Shown: positions 20,006-31,811 of the stretch, in pieces
Layout of the letters: every line of letters begins with the position of its first letter
Numbering within the stretch: position 1 is the first letter of the stretch
Source: Siphonodentalium dalli
Taxonomy: Eukaryota; Mollusca; Scaphopoda; Gadilida; Siphonodentaliidae
Length of the DNA: 64,000 nucleotides
Reading direction: 5' to 3'
Assembly: GCA_032622095.1 (NCBI GenBank)
Contig: CP136063.1
Location: 14,489,814 to 14,553,813 of the forward strand
The notes under the pieces: model-generated
Databases searched by the model: none
Told to the model about the DNA's origin: nothing
The model's input: the letters and a program-made list of their open reading frames with translations, nothing else
Translations under genes and position numbers: made by a program

Positions 20006-21729
20006 GAGTTATTTGATGAGGTATATATATCCGAATTGGTTAATTGGTTAATTCTGTTATTCGTGGTCGCATTTTGTTACAAATAGCCATAGAGAGTGCA
20101 AAGTATGCTTAAATATCGTGTTAGATGTAATATAACCCACACAATTTCCTTATTCTTTTCGCAAAGATAGTCAGACAGCCATCTGCCTTAAACTAATCAT
20201 GTTCATTGTGAAATAATTTGCACGACATGCCACCGATTTTGAAGAACAAATCTTACTTGAGCGCGAATGAATGCAAATTTTGTCGATCCTCTCACTCGTG
20301 GGTACAATCTGGTTGTCATTTCAATAGAACTGGCCACTGTTACGTGATAGTATTGCAAAAAATGATATGAATATAATAGGACTATTGGTTTTATAAGACA
20401 TTGCATTGCGATGGTGGTGTTAATTGCGACGTGACAGATTTTACAATTTCCATCCACATACCGGCAACCGTTTTGGCAGCCATTTTGGGGTTAATATGTC
20501 ATGTACATGTAGTAACCGACGACGGCATGAAATTATCGTACATACAAATTATATCCACCCACGCTACAATATTGTCTTTACGCATTTCGAGAAGATGACA
20601 AAAAGAGGTTTTTGATTAGTTTCGTACTAAACTAATCAAATATTTAATTAAAAATTGGGACCAGGTTGTGATTTGTGTACCGGTTTCACTTAAATGTTCT
20701 AGTCGATGGATCGGGATATACATATTACATAAAACTGTAGCAGCTTATCAACGCCGTTGTGTTAGTTAAGCCATTTTGGCAAGTAATCGTGCGTTCTTAC
20801 AAATTTTACAATTCCCACCTATTTAACGGCCACCATATTGGCAGCCATCTTGTGTTATTAGGCCAGTTTTTAAACCAAGACGGAACGAAATTACCGTATA
20901 CACTAATTATCTCCACCCTTAATCCATTATTTTCATTTTTGCATCCCGGAAGAAGACAATATGCATTTTTAGATTATCTTTTTTGGGGAAAAAATCTAAT
21001 ATTTGTTAAAAAATTGAGTCAGGATGTACATTATGCAATATTGTTACTTTAATGATCGGCTGTGTCGATCGAAACATATATATTATACAATACCTTAGCA
21101 GTCCATCAACGGCCGTTGTGTTAATTTCGCAATTTGGCACATAATCGTGCGTTATGTGTGCCTTACACCACAGCCTGCCGCCTCTCAGCTTTAGGGGGGA
21201 GGGTTGATTTTTCTGCCTTTGATAAAAAATAATGCGACCAAAATCGATATAGTATAACATAGCTAATTGGCAGTAGTTTCCCATGGTATATACTAATTGG
21301 GCATAAACCGTCTTACTTCTGATTTTATAAGAAACGAAAGACAACGCTTTGCGTGAATCGTCATATTTTTCTCACCCTAAAAATTATTTTACGTCACATG
21401 ACGTCATAACTGTTATTCCGAGATTCAACGGTTACATGTATTATCTTACTCTTGTTATCGCCCCATTCACAGGTATCAAAATTGGACGAATATCTCATCT
21501 CAAAAGGTGTGAAAATACTCTGTCAAATATGTCGGCTTTATTGAAAAAATTACAGATTTTATCAACATGTGCCTCAATAAAACCAGGCGGTGCGAAAAAA
21601 GTCCGCCTACCTGACAAAGCCAACATACGGATTCCGAAAGTTAAGTGTTCATGCTAACCAAAAATGTAGGTCTCATAAATTCCCTCTCCAGGCGACACCT
21701 ATGTCCATATTTGCCTAGACTAATATAGG

Positions 21730-22688
21730 TTATGTGAATCCGATTTGGTCTTAGGCACGTACCGACAGGGTGTGGGTTGTCACACTCCGAACGAGGACCA
21801 TAATTTGCATAGTTAGAAATTTCATGACTCAAATTTCAATAGTTGGAAATTAAAAGTAACAAGTGAATCGAATGATCCAAGTGTTTCAATTTCCGACTTC
21901 AAGTTCAGACTTGTATGGTTTACCGAACATTGCGTCATGGTCACTAGTCTATTAGTAATGCCAAACCTCCATATCTTTCTGATAACAGCTTTAACGATAT
22001 AACATTCAGCATGCATAATTGTTACCATCATATATTGTTAGTTCTTGGAATTTGAATACGTGTAACTCGTATTCGCTCATCAGCCATATTCTGTTTAATA
22101 GCATGTATAATGTGCATGTTCTGCACGCAGACTGTGACGCAGTGTACTCGAGACATAACATATGGATCAATGCTATGTCAGGATTTGTGTCTTTATTTAC
22201 ACAGTCCATGCTCTTAAACAGAATGTATGGAAACCCAAATTATGAAGCCAATATTGAACTATTGCATTACTCAAAACCAAATGCTATATAGTTGGAAATG
22301 TTATTAGACCAAATTCTGTGTAGTTGGAAATTGTATGGTCTCACCCACAGTTGGATCCCTTTGGAACGTCCCTATTTGGCGGGAATACCAGGTAATATAT
22401 AAACCAATTTTGATTTAAAAAAAACAAAAGCCAGTTACCCCAATGTGAGTGGTTTAGCTTTGTTATTTAATTACGCTAATGCATGGTCATATTACCATAT
22501 TTATTCTTGTCGACCACGTCCATCGATAACTTATATAGTGCGTATAAATAACCACACGGAACATGGTGATGTTATCCCTTACACGAACAAGTACCTTTAT
22601 GATTTTTGCGATGCTTGATTAATCTGCAAGGCCAGTGTCTAGTTGAAACATTCAAAAACATATATTCTTGAACTTTATTAGCGCATGC
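21730..22688. other. No gene seen; agttggaaat-rich spacer
   Basis: Several short open frames on both strands but no domain or splice pair. The word agttggaaat recurs near 21840, 22290 and 22322, hinting at an old repeat. Confidence 0.35.
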
Positions 22689-22696
22689 CATACTAC

Positions 22697-23577
22697 TAGT
22701 GTTCGCGCTCAGGCGCTGCCACTTGCCAAATTGCAAAAATAATTCAAATTTGGCAAAAAATAATTTCATTTGGCAAATCACTTTTTAATTCCTCTAGAAA
22801 AATTGAAAACAATATTGGTCAATCAACACCATTCATTTCAGGAAACGTACAATATAATTATATTAGTGGTGTTGTATATGGTTTACGAAAAGTGAACACC
22901 TCTAGTATAATTATATATATATAAGATGAAGTTAAGCAGATAGCATTAATATCGATTGGTGGTGGGATTTAGTGTGGAGATGTTTACATAGCAAACCGGG
23001 GCCCCGGTGGTCCAGTCGGTAGAGTTCCAGCTGCATTACGCCGCCACAGACCGTCCAGCGCCGACGAAGCTGGTTCTAACCCCGTCATATAGAGGGTGAC
23101 CGGAATCGTGTACCTGGGCAAGGTTGTCAGTTGCTTTCCGGGGTCTGTGGTTTCTACACGCAGTGGAACGATTTCCCGGTGAAATTAAGCCTCTGTGTGG
23201 TCTTTCCTCCACCCATAAAATTGACAACGTCGTTTGTGGCCTAGCGGCTAGAACGACTATAAACCCCAACAAACAAACAAACATAGCTCTTGTGATGCGT
23301 CCTTCTGATAAGGCAACCCTTCTATCGTGTTATTGTTTGATTATTGGTGTGTTATGTGGTGATAAACTATAGAGATGCGAATATAATTATTAACTACTCG
23401 CTTTTCTATCGATATCAAAAGTTGTTCAAACCGCGAGTGTCAGAACATAAGACTCAAAGTTGCAGAAAATGATACTTACAAGGATAGTATTTGGCAAATT
23501 TTGAAATAATTTGGCAAACAAAAATTTCTTTTGGCGAATTATATGGCAAAGTAAATTTTGGTCCAGCGCGGACCCTG
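22697..23577. mobile_element. Non-autonomous hAT-like element
   Basis: The left end is TAGTGTTCGCGCT and the right end, read inverted, is CAGGGTCCGCGCT. Subterminal TTTGGCAAA words cluster at both ends (22725-22780, 23490-23550). Flanks CATACTAC (22689-22696) and CAAACTAC (23578-23585) match at 7 of 8 bases, fitting an 8-bp hAT target duplication. The 881 bp include a SINE insertion, so the original element was about 590 bp. Confidence 0.55.
22993..23280 (+). mobile_element. tRNA-derived SINE
   Basis: The RNA polymerase III A box TGGTCCAGTCGG lies at 23008-23019 and the B box GGTTCTAACCCC at 23072-23083. The spacing is as in a tRNA gene. The element ends in a short (CAAA)n tail. ACATAGC flanks both sides (22986-22992 and 23281-23287), a 7-bp target duplication left by LINE-driven insertion. 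Frames crossing it are not genes. Confidence 0.8.
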
Positions 23578-23585
23578 CAAACTAC

Positions 23586-24129
23586 AAAACGTTAGAGCAG
23601 ATTAGAAATTTACTCCTCCTTAAAGTCAGATAAACGCGTGAAACCAGATCCCGACCAGCGACCATAAATCGACCAACTTAGATTCCAATAATGGGGACAA
23701 GTACCGATAAGCAACCAATAAGTTTACATGTCCAATAAGTTTACCTTTCTTTGACTGAAAGCAGGCACAATGTACCAGGGACAAACAATATCCGCATAGC
23801 GTAAGTGCTGTCGACATCCAAGTTGGTATATGTACTCGTGTGTATACAGCAATAAAATGTGTCTCAGATACTCCGTGTATCGGAGTTGAACATCAGCGTG
23901 AGTTTTCTAACAAACTTTAAAATGGACGTATCCATAACCAACGAACGTCTCTTGGTTGTGTAACATCAAATCAATTACCCCAAATCAAATTATATATTCG
24001 GTGTGGGCGCGTGATATCATGGCATCAAAGCCACATGGCGGCACCAATCGCAATTCAAAGTAATTTGTCAGTTCTGTTAGGTCAGCATATGACATTTTGG
24101 TACGTGCTTTGATTCGATAAGTGATGTTA
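23586..24129. other. No gene seen
   Basis: AT-rich flank. A small minus frame at 23626-23817 lacks any support. Confidence 0.4.
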
Positions 24130-24500
24130 CTTAAAGGCACATGGCGGTTTGTGATTCAAAATACAGCTAATAATGTTCACTTTCGAAATTTTACCGGCAC
24201 CGAACTAGGTCGATACATACATGTACACTCTGCCGTTAAATGAGCATGCAAAAAAGACATATTGATGTAATGTAAAATACAACTTTAAACACAGTGTTTG
24301 GGTCTCAAACAAAAACAGAAAATTCCACGAGGTGGTTAATAAAAGAGCGTTCAGTATTAGTCTATTCTAGATATCGTAGACATGAAGAGCGTTTTTTCTT
24401 CACTTTTATGTATGTGAAAAGTAGAACATAGCTGTAAAACTGCTGTAACCATGGCATGTATTGCCATAGATCACGAAGCTGGCATATCAACACACCATAA
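24130..24500 (+). repeat. Dispersed repeat R, copy 1
   Basis: Family landmarks in order: cacatggcggtttg, accggcaccgaactaggtcg, aacacagtgtttgggtc, aaagagcgtt, ctgctgtaaccatgg and gaagctggcatatcaac. The same order recurs at 24748, 30765, 33215 and 33860 and inverted at 34860. Confidence 0.65.
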
Positions 24501-24747
24501 AAACGATGGCCAGACTAAATACATAATATACACATTGTAATGAATCTCTCTTGGTCTATATATAAGAGTATACATTCAGTGTGAAAGTTTGTCTATCTAT
24601 CTGTCTATCGGGGTACCCTAGCGGATGTTATCACGGTGTTAAATTTATTTAACAAATCATAAAATAAATAATAAGTGAATGGAGCAGAGCTCAATTTAAA
24701 AAGAACAAAAGTGTTTTAAATAAAATATACATATTTTTTTTTATCTC

Positions 24748-25075
24748 AAGACACATGGCGGTTTGCACTCATAGATACATCTAATAAATAATCACTTTTT
24801 AATTGTTACCGATAACGAACTGGTTTGTACTTACACGAACAACCTTTCTGCGGGCATTATATGTGTCGGGAAGAAGCATTTAATTCATACAAAATTTAAC
24901 GTTTAACACGCGGTGTTTGTTCACAAGAAAGAGCGTTTATTAAAATGAAAACGTTTATCAAATGGCTGTGACCATGGATATTATTTTTCAGAGCTAGCAT
25001 ATGAAGCCGGTATATCAATGGTTCGTTTTATTTGTCAATATATCGTATACCTCATTCCAAATTACGCCGATAAGT
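24748..25075 (+). repeat. Dispersed repeat R, copy 2
   Basis: Carries cacatggcggtttg, cgataacgaactgg, cacgcggtgtttg, agagcgtttatt, ggctgtgaccatgg, gaagccggtatatcaa and tttgtcaatatatcg. Confidence 0.65.
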
Positions 25076-25360
25076 ATAGTTTTTGAGTCTGTCATGGTCA
25101 GTATTTGTTTAAATAATCTCTCATTGGGGATGTTTAACATGATATGTTCTCGTAAAACAGGGCGCGCTCGTCTGACAGAGAAATACAGTGTATCAAAAAG
25201 TCGAGGTCAAAGTACCGTCCGCTTAGTATGTTGAAATATGCCAAATAGTAATTGCCGGATAGAATCTGGAACCCATTCATTAATGGCAAACACGTGCCCG
25301 TATGTTGTAGCGAAGTCTTTTTCCTGCGAACGATGGATAAACGGCACCCCCCACTGTGTA
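25076..25360. other. Junction between repeat R and LINE B
   Basis: No gene. The LINE 5' end must lie here or just inside, since the ORF1 frame is open back to a TAG at 25361-25363. Confidence 0.35.
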
Positions 25361-25363
25361 TAG

Positions 25364-26137
25364 ATTAATCCTGATTATTCCGAGTCGGTAGTTGAAAGGC
25401 AAGATGTGAATAAAGAAAGAACCCCCGGCGAAATTTCGAAATTTGGAAAAATTCACCTTGTGGTTGGTGACTCAGTACTTCGATTTATTAATTCCAGGCG
25501 ACTTTCACACCCAGGTGAGTTCGTTAAAAAGGTTTCGATCGGTGGAATGAGGATAATGGGTCTTTTAGCGTGGCTGACAGATTCGTCGAACTTTGTGGAG
25601 GGGAATGTTACCAAATTTACTTTTCATGTGGGCATTAACTCATGCCGAAATGGATTAGTGACGGATAAACAGTTATTAGTGAGTGTTATTGATGAAGTGA
25701 AACGACGATACACAAAGGCGACCATTCGAGTATCATCATTGCTACCCACACCGCACAACCACGGAACAAATCGGTTGATTTTTGAAACAAATGAATGCTA
25801 TAAATCAGTCTGTGCGCTAAATGGATGCGAATACATTGATAACGCACCATCATTTGTGGAACAACGAACCACCCGCGTGGCAGTACATCTCTTCCATGAC
25901 AAATGTCATCCTAACAATGATGGTGTGGAACGATTGGGCAGAAACATTCGCCACGGGACGAACAGCCAACAGACCTTTGATCCTTTGTTACAACAGAGTG
26001 GTCGGTGGTCTCACCCACAACCTGCGACGAATCGCCAGCCCTCAGCGGGTGACTTGAAAGACTCCCAAAATGTAATGGCTTCCGAACTCGGTAGTTTGAT
26101 AGCTGAACTGAGAGCTTGTATCAAAGGGACTAATTAG
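25364..26137 (+). CDS. LINE B ORF1: SGNH/esterase-type protein
   Basis: Open from 25364, with no ATG at the start, to a TAG at 26135-26137. Counting from the GTG at 25406, GDS (21-23) gives the nucleophile Ser of block I, GGM (46-48) lies in the block II position, HVGINS (74-79) corresponds to the usual GxND block III, and DKCH (165-168) is the catalytic Asp-x-x-His of block V. This is the SGNH hydrolase layout reported for ORF1 of CR1-like LINEs. The role in retrotransposition is not settled. The usual N-terminal zinc-finger part is missing, consistent with 5' truncation. The C-terminus is Gln/Ser-rich. Confidence 0.7.
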   Translation: MNPDYSESVVERQDVNKERTPGEISKFGKIHLVVGDSVLRFINSRRLSHPGEFVKKVSIGGMRIMGLLAWLTDSSNFVEGNVTKFTFHVGINSCRNGLVTDKQLLVSVIDEVKRRYTKATIRVSSLLPTPHNHGTNRLIFETNECYKSVCALNGCEYIDNAPSFVEQRTTRVAVHLFHDKCHPNNDGVERLGRNIRHGTNSQQTFDPLLQQSGRWSHPQPATNRQPSAGDLKDSQNVMASELGSLIAELRACIKGTN

Positions 26138-26720
26138 TTACATGTTGGTTTTGTAGGCATGGCACAGCGTAATCTACAGTAAGATGGGCTGTGGGTCACG
26201 GTACATATGTACTAATCGAATAAATCTTTAATTGCTTGTTTAATATCCGCTATCGACCATTTAAGTTGTCACTTTTTATGTATCAACGTGGATACGTCAA
26301 TGAACGCCTTGGCGATAATTATATCCCATAGTCTCACTTGGTGGCACCATATATCAATTAAAAGACGATCACCAGCTCGTTAGTCTATAATGACCTCTAT
26401 TTGAACCAAAGTCGATACAATAATGCACTTTAGTGTAAGCCAATAATTTAGTGTAAACCAATACTTATTATTTGAAAAACAAGCCTTCACTTTGACTATG
26501 TATACATAGATAAGTAAACAAACAATCTTATCCCCTTGGATAATATCTCTAAATCTTCATGTAGTAAACACTACACCCACTGTATATTATGTTGTTGTCA
26601 TGCATGATGTTTCGCCATACTGTTATATTTAGTATGTTGTTGTATTGTGAATTGAGGTGAATATTACACTTTGGGGAGAATTGGAAGGCTTACCAGCTCC
26701 ATGGCTAGTATATTGAAATT
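26138..26720 (+). other. Inter-ORF spacer of LINE B
   Basis: About 580 bp with stops in all frames, longer than usual for a LINE inter-ORF spacer. No internal promoter or repeat was recognised. Confidence 0.4.
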
Positions 26721-28162
26721 ATGTCAGACATGAGTACCACAAATCAAAGTAATACAATACGATATACACGCTGGAATGTGCAAGGGATCCGTAAAAAAAT
26801 TAGAGATCCAGAATTTAGACACCAGATAGAGAGATATGAGTTTATTACTCTGATAGAAACGTGGCATCAAGATTCATCAGAAATTGATTTAGAAGGCTAC
26901 GAAAATCTAAATTTAAGTCGTGGCAAGGGCAAGAAAAAAGGTGATATCGCCTTTTATTTCCTCTCAAAATTCAAAAAGTACATGCGAAAAGTCTACACTG
27001 TAAACGAAGTAGCACTAATTGTTGAGTTCGATGGTAAATTACTTAACCAATCCACAAAAGTAATATTTGTATCATTGTACATTCCTCCCAGCAATTCTAG
27101 CTTTTGGAAGACGAAAGATAAAGATGATGAAATTTTTGAGTGTGTCGGGAAGGCATTAGCTCGGTACAAGAACAATGAACTTTTAATTATCGGCGGGGAT
27201 TTTAATGCACGCACAGGTGAATTGCCAGACCACGTGGTATCTAACAGTGATCAGCCCACGCCGCTCCCAGCTGATTATATAATAGACACGTGCCCTAATA
27301 GAGTCAGTATGGATAGTCGTGTAAACTCTTTTGGACGTCAGCTCATTACTCTTTGCCAAAGTAGTGGTATTCGTATAATTAATGGACGATCTACAGGCGA
27401 TCGACTTGGTCATCTCACAAGCTATCAATATAATGGGGCGAGCGTCGTTGATTATAATTTATAACAGAGAGTTTTCTTTGTGCCGTTGATTACTTTTGCG
27501 TTAAACTTCCAACGGAATTCTCTGACCATTGTCAATTAGTTCTTCACTTAAAATATGATAATGAACGATGCCAATCATCAAACAAATACACATATACCCG
27601 AATAAGATCACATCTTAAATGGGCAGATCATAGTGATGAGAAATTGCGTGACGTCATGCATAATACGTCCATGCGAGAACGCTTATCTAACTATAAAACG
27701 TATCCCTATCAGCGCGATGTTTGCGGTGCCACAAATGCGACCAAAGACCTTATGCAAATAATAAAAGACGTGAACATGTACGCATCTTCACGTCGGGTAG
27801 TCAAGAGGAAGAGAACACCGCGTAAAAGAAAGTGGTTCGATGGCCATTGTAGGGAACTTAAGCGTGATCTCGTGAAAAGCATTAGCGATATGAGGAAGAA
27901 CCCACTTGAAACAAACCTAAGAACACGATATCATGTGAAACGGAAAGCATACAAAAAGTCGCTTAAGACTAAACGACGGGCATTTTACGCAGATATATAT
28001 TGTAAACTAGATACGTTAGAGACAACCAACCCAAAACAATATTGGGAAATCATAACAAAAATGCGACAGAAACAGGTTTCGCAAAATGAACTTGATGCTG
28101 ATCGATCAGTTGATTTCTTCACTAAGCTTTATTGTCCAGAACCTGATAACCCAGATTGTTGA
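26721..28162 (+). pseudogene. LINE B ORF2 N-terminus: AP-like endonuclease and linker
   Basis: From ATG at 26721, residues 17-20 give RWNV, 44-48 LIETW (metal-binding Glu) and 158-164 GGDFNAR. The frame then shifts near 27463. The next frame continues AVDYFCVKLPTEFSDHCQL, which supplies the SDH motif (catalytic His), and a long basic linker (27644-28162, RKRTPRKRKWFD) follows up to a TGA. The enzyme would nick target DNA. Endonuclease motifs are complete apart from the frameshift. Confidence 0.7.
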
Positions 28163-29550
28163 TTACATTCGGTCATATATAAATCTTCCAATCAATCTAT
28201 TAATAATGATGTCATCACGACAGAGGAAGTACTTGGTGCTACACGAGAATTAAAAAACGGAAAGGCAATTGGACCCGACCAAGTTTCTAACGAATTGCTT
28301 AAGTCGCTCGTTCCTTTGATGATTGATGAAATTGTAAAATTGTTTATCTTAATTCTAGAGACAGGACAGTATCCGAGTGAGTGGAGTGAATCTACCCTCA
28401 CTTTAATTCATAAAAAAGGAGACAAAAGTGATCCCAATAACTATCGGGCAATAGCAGTATCATCGTCGGTCGGTAAATTGTTTAATAAAATAATTAATCG
28501 TCGATTAATCGCGTTCTTGGATGTAAACAATATTATTAGCGAAAACCAATTTGGTTTTTCGAAAGGGAAGAGCACCATTGATGGAGCGTTCGTTCTACAC
28601 GCGGCCATACACAAATACAAAGGATTGGGCAAGCCGCTATATGCTGCGTTCATAGATTTCAGAAAGGAGTTCGACACAGTTAACAGGCAAATACTTTAAT
28701 AAAAATTGAAATGCGTGGGGATTAAGGGACACATAGTGCGGGTAATTCAGTCACTATATGACAATAGCTATTATATCACCAAAACAAACAAATGGTTGTG
28801 GCCTTCGTGCTTGTCCACGATAGGTGTCAGACAAGGGTACATATTGTCACCAAATTTGTTCAAAATCTGTATTGATGACATTAAAAATGTGTTTGACAGT
28901 CCTTGCGATGCTGTCCGTATAGACAATGATTCACTTAATCACATTTTATTCGCTGACGACCTAGTTTTACTTTCGGATACTCCAAATGGGCTTCAGCGGT
29001 GTCTAAACAGACTAAATAGATACACGGAGACCAACAAACTCGCCGTGAACACTGATAAAACTAAATGTATGGTGTTTAGATCTAGGAAAGCTAAAACTTC
29101 ACCAGACTTTCACATTGGAAATCAAAAGTTGGAAAATGTCACTGAATACAACTATCTTGGATTTAAATTTAGTAATAATGGTAGATTCATACATGCAATG
29201 GAAGAGTTAAGTGCTAAAGGTCTCAAAGCAATGCATTCACTAATTAATGCATGTACAGAAGACGCACCGATTCCAATATCGACGTCTTTAAAACTCTTCG
29301 ATAGATTAATTAAGCCGATACTATTATATGGAAGCGAATTATGGGGCGTTGAAATAACCACTAAAAATCACGACCGCCTGCCGTGTGAAAAGGTAACCTT
29401 AAAATACTGTAAAAGGTTACTCGGAGTCGGTAAATTTTCTTCAAATAACGCTGTCCGCGCCGAGTTAGGGAGCCACCCACTATTCATTGATGTGGCATGC
29501 AGACTTTCATCATATGTAATTAAGTTAATGTCACGTCGGACTGTAATCTT
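28163..29550 (+). pseudogene. LINE B reverse transcriptase
   Basis: The reading continues past the TGA with ELKNGKAIGPDQVSNELLK (RT box 1), then LTLIHKKGD and NYRAIAVSS (box 2), AFIDFRKEFDTVN (box A; Glu where Ala is usual), a break at 28697-28705, VRQGYILSP (box B), HILFADDLVLLS (box C, catalytic Asp pair), KTKCMVF (box D) and YNYLGF (box E). PILLYGSELWG follows as the thumb signature. This is target-primed reverse transcriptase, now interrupted by one stop and one small disruption. Confidence 0.8.
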
Positions 29551-29565
29551 CTCCGCAGTGCTGCG

Positions 29566-30174
29566 TTGGAACAACAGATGGCATCGGTTAAGAAATCAAT
29601 CTTTAAAACGGCAGAATCACTGGGGTGGACTATTGCAGACCTCCAAAACGCTGGTCCTGTACTATATCAATTCAAAAGAAATCTTATTGAAGATTATTAT
29701 ATATATTTTAGACAGAGTCTCACTGACGAATGTTCAAAAAAGGGAAGTAATAAGTTACGAACATACCGACTTTTCAAACTTAAGTACGAAATAGAACCTT
29801 ATCTTCTTCACACAACATCAATAGAAAATAGAATCGTTTTCACTAGACTGCGAATAAGTAATCATAAATTGGCTATTGAAAAGGGACGCCACACACAACC
29901 GCCGACGGCAGTGGAACAAAGGTTTTGTATCTTTTGTTCCGATAATGCTATTGAAGACGAAAAACATTTTCTTTTAGAGTGCAGCGCTTACCGCACACGT
30001 CTCGAGCTCACAAACCTTATGAAGACACATTTCTCAGACTTTGAAAGCATGACCCAAACTGAACAGCTTGTCAAAATATTAACCAACAATGTGTCAAATA
30101 CATGCAATTCAATTTGTCATATGATCCGAAGATTATTCTCCGCACGTGATGAGCATCGTATCATAAATCAATGA
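29566..30174 (+). pseudogene. LINE B ORF2 C-terminus with CCHC knuckle
   Basis: A shift near 29550 moves the reading into this frame (202 codons). It carries NKLRTYRLFK, RLRISNHKLAIEKGR and the knuckle C121-X2-C124-X9-H134-X4-C139 (CIFCSDNAIEDEKHFLLEC). The same block order occurs in the truncated LINE at 31160-31671, showing that they belong to one clade. It ends with a TGA at 30172-30174. Confidence 0.7.
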
Positions 30175-30330
30175 ACAGATACAGAATAGATGATCCATTG
30201 CACATTCAGCTTGACCTTATATTAATATAATTTATTATACTGTTCAATACACAATGTACAATTATATGTTATTATGTATGCATACTGTCCTTATAAGGAT
30301 GTTTTTGCCAATTAAACTTATCTTATCATC

Positions 30331-30764
30331 CGAGTCTTTAATGATAATATGTCATTCGTGACCACATTGTCACATAACACATGAACGCATATATAGTACA
30401 TTACATAAACATGATATGTGAATTAAACATATGAACATATAAACATATAAACAGGAAATACATATAGATAAATGTAGTTTGTATAACACATACAAAGCTA
30501 AACCTAGAAATCGGCAGAATATAGGACTTAAATATTTGACCCCCGCTGCTCTCTGTGCCAAATCAACAGGTTGTTGCACCTATGAATCGGCGCCGTTTTC
30601 ATTAGTGAGATGGATATATCTAATTACCCGCGGTGTGATGTCATTATCGAATATTCCGACTAGAGTGCTATATAATTGAGTGTCGGGTAATAAGTTAATC
30701 GCAGTCGATACCCCCCGTAGATTATCAAAAGTTTCTATCTAGGGTATTATATAACATTAATTAA
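30331..30764. other. No gene seen
   Basis: AT-rich sequence with repeated acatataaacatat words near 30400-30460. Nothing else identified. Confidence 0.4.
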
Positions 30765-31100
30765 AGCCATATGGTATAGTTCGCGCTTTAAAATGCATGT
30801 AATAATATTCGCTTTTGAATGTTTTGCCGGTATCGATATAGGTTGATAAAAACTCGAAATACTGTTCTACGGGCATTTTATGCCACAGAAAGGCGCACTG
30901 GAGTAACAAAAAAATCAACTTTGAACACGGTGTTTGGGTCCCAATACAAACAACATACATATGCACGTTTATTTTACTCATATGCAAAACGTTGAAAACA
31001 GAGGTAAAACTGCTGTGACCATGCCAAGTATTTTTCAGAGAATATGAATCTGATATATAAACATTTCGTGTATTTGTCAACCTAGTTTGTACTCCTTCCA

Positions 31101-31811
31101 GTTAATCACATCTCTGTCACCACATCACAACATCAACGACATCTTTGATAACTCAATAAAGACATAACTATTTAACGATAATACTCGCAGCAAACTCCCC
31201 AGAAATAGCAACAGACGTGATCCCCCACGCAACAAGCTTAGAACATACAGAACGTTCAAAACAATCACTTGTTTGGAGGAATATCTTGACATCATTTCCA
31301 CCCCCAAACAACGAGAATCCCTCACGAAATTCAGAATTAGTTGTCACACACTGGGCATTGAGCGCGGACGCTCTTTCGATGAAGCAGACCGCAAATGTGA
31401 AACCTGCAACCAAATTGATAATGAGGAGCACTTTCTCCTCCAGTGTACCTCACTGTCCGACGAGCGCGCCATATTTCACGAGAAACTAATACCTGATATC
31501 CTAACCACACCTAACGAGAGGTTATTCAATACAATATTAACAAGCACAGACCCAACAACTCTACAGGCACTGGCATATTTCGTCCACTGTGGACTTGGCG
31601 ATCAAGTGACGAACTGGTTAATCGAGTACAACAAAAAAGGAACACTGCCATATCAGTCAAATGTACATTAAAATAGAATAACATTATTAAGTATTTGTTG
31701 CTACTTATTTTGTTCCATGCATATTCGATTTTCTTGTCCTGTTATTCTATGTTAATGTACATTTGACCATACATGGTGTAACGTACTAATACACTTGATT
31801 GATAGAGTGAT
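31101..31811 (+). mobile_element. 5'-truncated LINE fragment
   Basis: Only the ORF2 end and 3' UTR remain (about 710 bp). The tail ends cttgattgat before the host repeat resumes. Severe 5' truncation is normal for LINE copies. A clear target duplication was not identified. Confidence 0.65.
31162..31671 (+). pseudogene. LINE ORF2 C-terminal remnant
   Basis: The frame reads NKLRTYRTFKTITCLEEYL, LTKFRISCHTLGIERGR and a CCHC knuckle (CETCNQIDNEEHFLLQC), then 60 residues to a TAA at 31669-31671. This parallels LINE B residues 62-139 of its last frame but is clearly diverged, so it is a related element and not a copy of LINE B. Confidence 0.65.

Larger units (their letters stand above)
16469..21721 (-). 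mobile_element. 5.25-kb DNA transposon with long TIRs (element D, copy 2)
   Basis: Outer ends share GGCAAATATGGACATAGGTG in inverted orientation, and the inverted homology runs about 0.65-0.7 kb (16469-17150 against 21060-21721). The host word AATATAGG flanks both sides (16461-16468, 21722-21729), an 8-bp target duplication. The TIRs are themselves built of degenerate units of about 300 bp (atggctgccaatatggtggc, aacacaacggccgttgata). A second copy lies at 57127-60480 in the opposite sense. No transposase is visible. Superfamily is unclear: 8-bp duplications suit hAT-type elements, but the ends are not typical. Confidence 0.7.
25364..30330 (+). mobile_element. CR1-like non-LTR retrotransposon (LINE B)
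   Basis: The order on the plus strand is: ORF1 with an esterase (SGNH) domain, a spacer of about 580 bp, then ORF2 with AP endonuclease, RT and CCHC knuckle, then an AT-rich 3' UTR ending near ttaaacttatcttatcat. An esterase ORF1 is a known hallmark of several CR1-group elements. ORF2 has a frameshift near 27463, a stop at 28160-28162, a disruption at 28697-28705 and a shift near 29550, so the copy cannot act. The 5' end appears truncated because ORF1 has no ATG at its start. Confidence 0.85.

Noticed and set aside
28441-28677. Minus frame inside the LINE B RT
   Set aside because: Shadow of the plus-strand RT reading, which carries the catalytic motifs.
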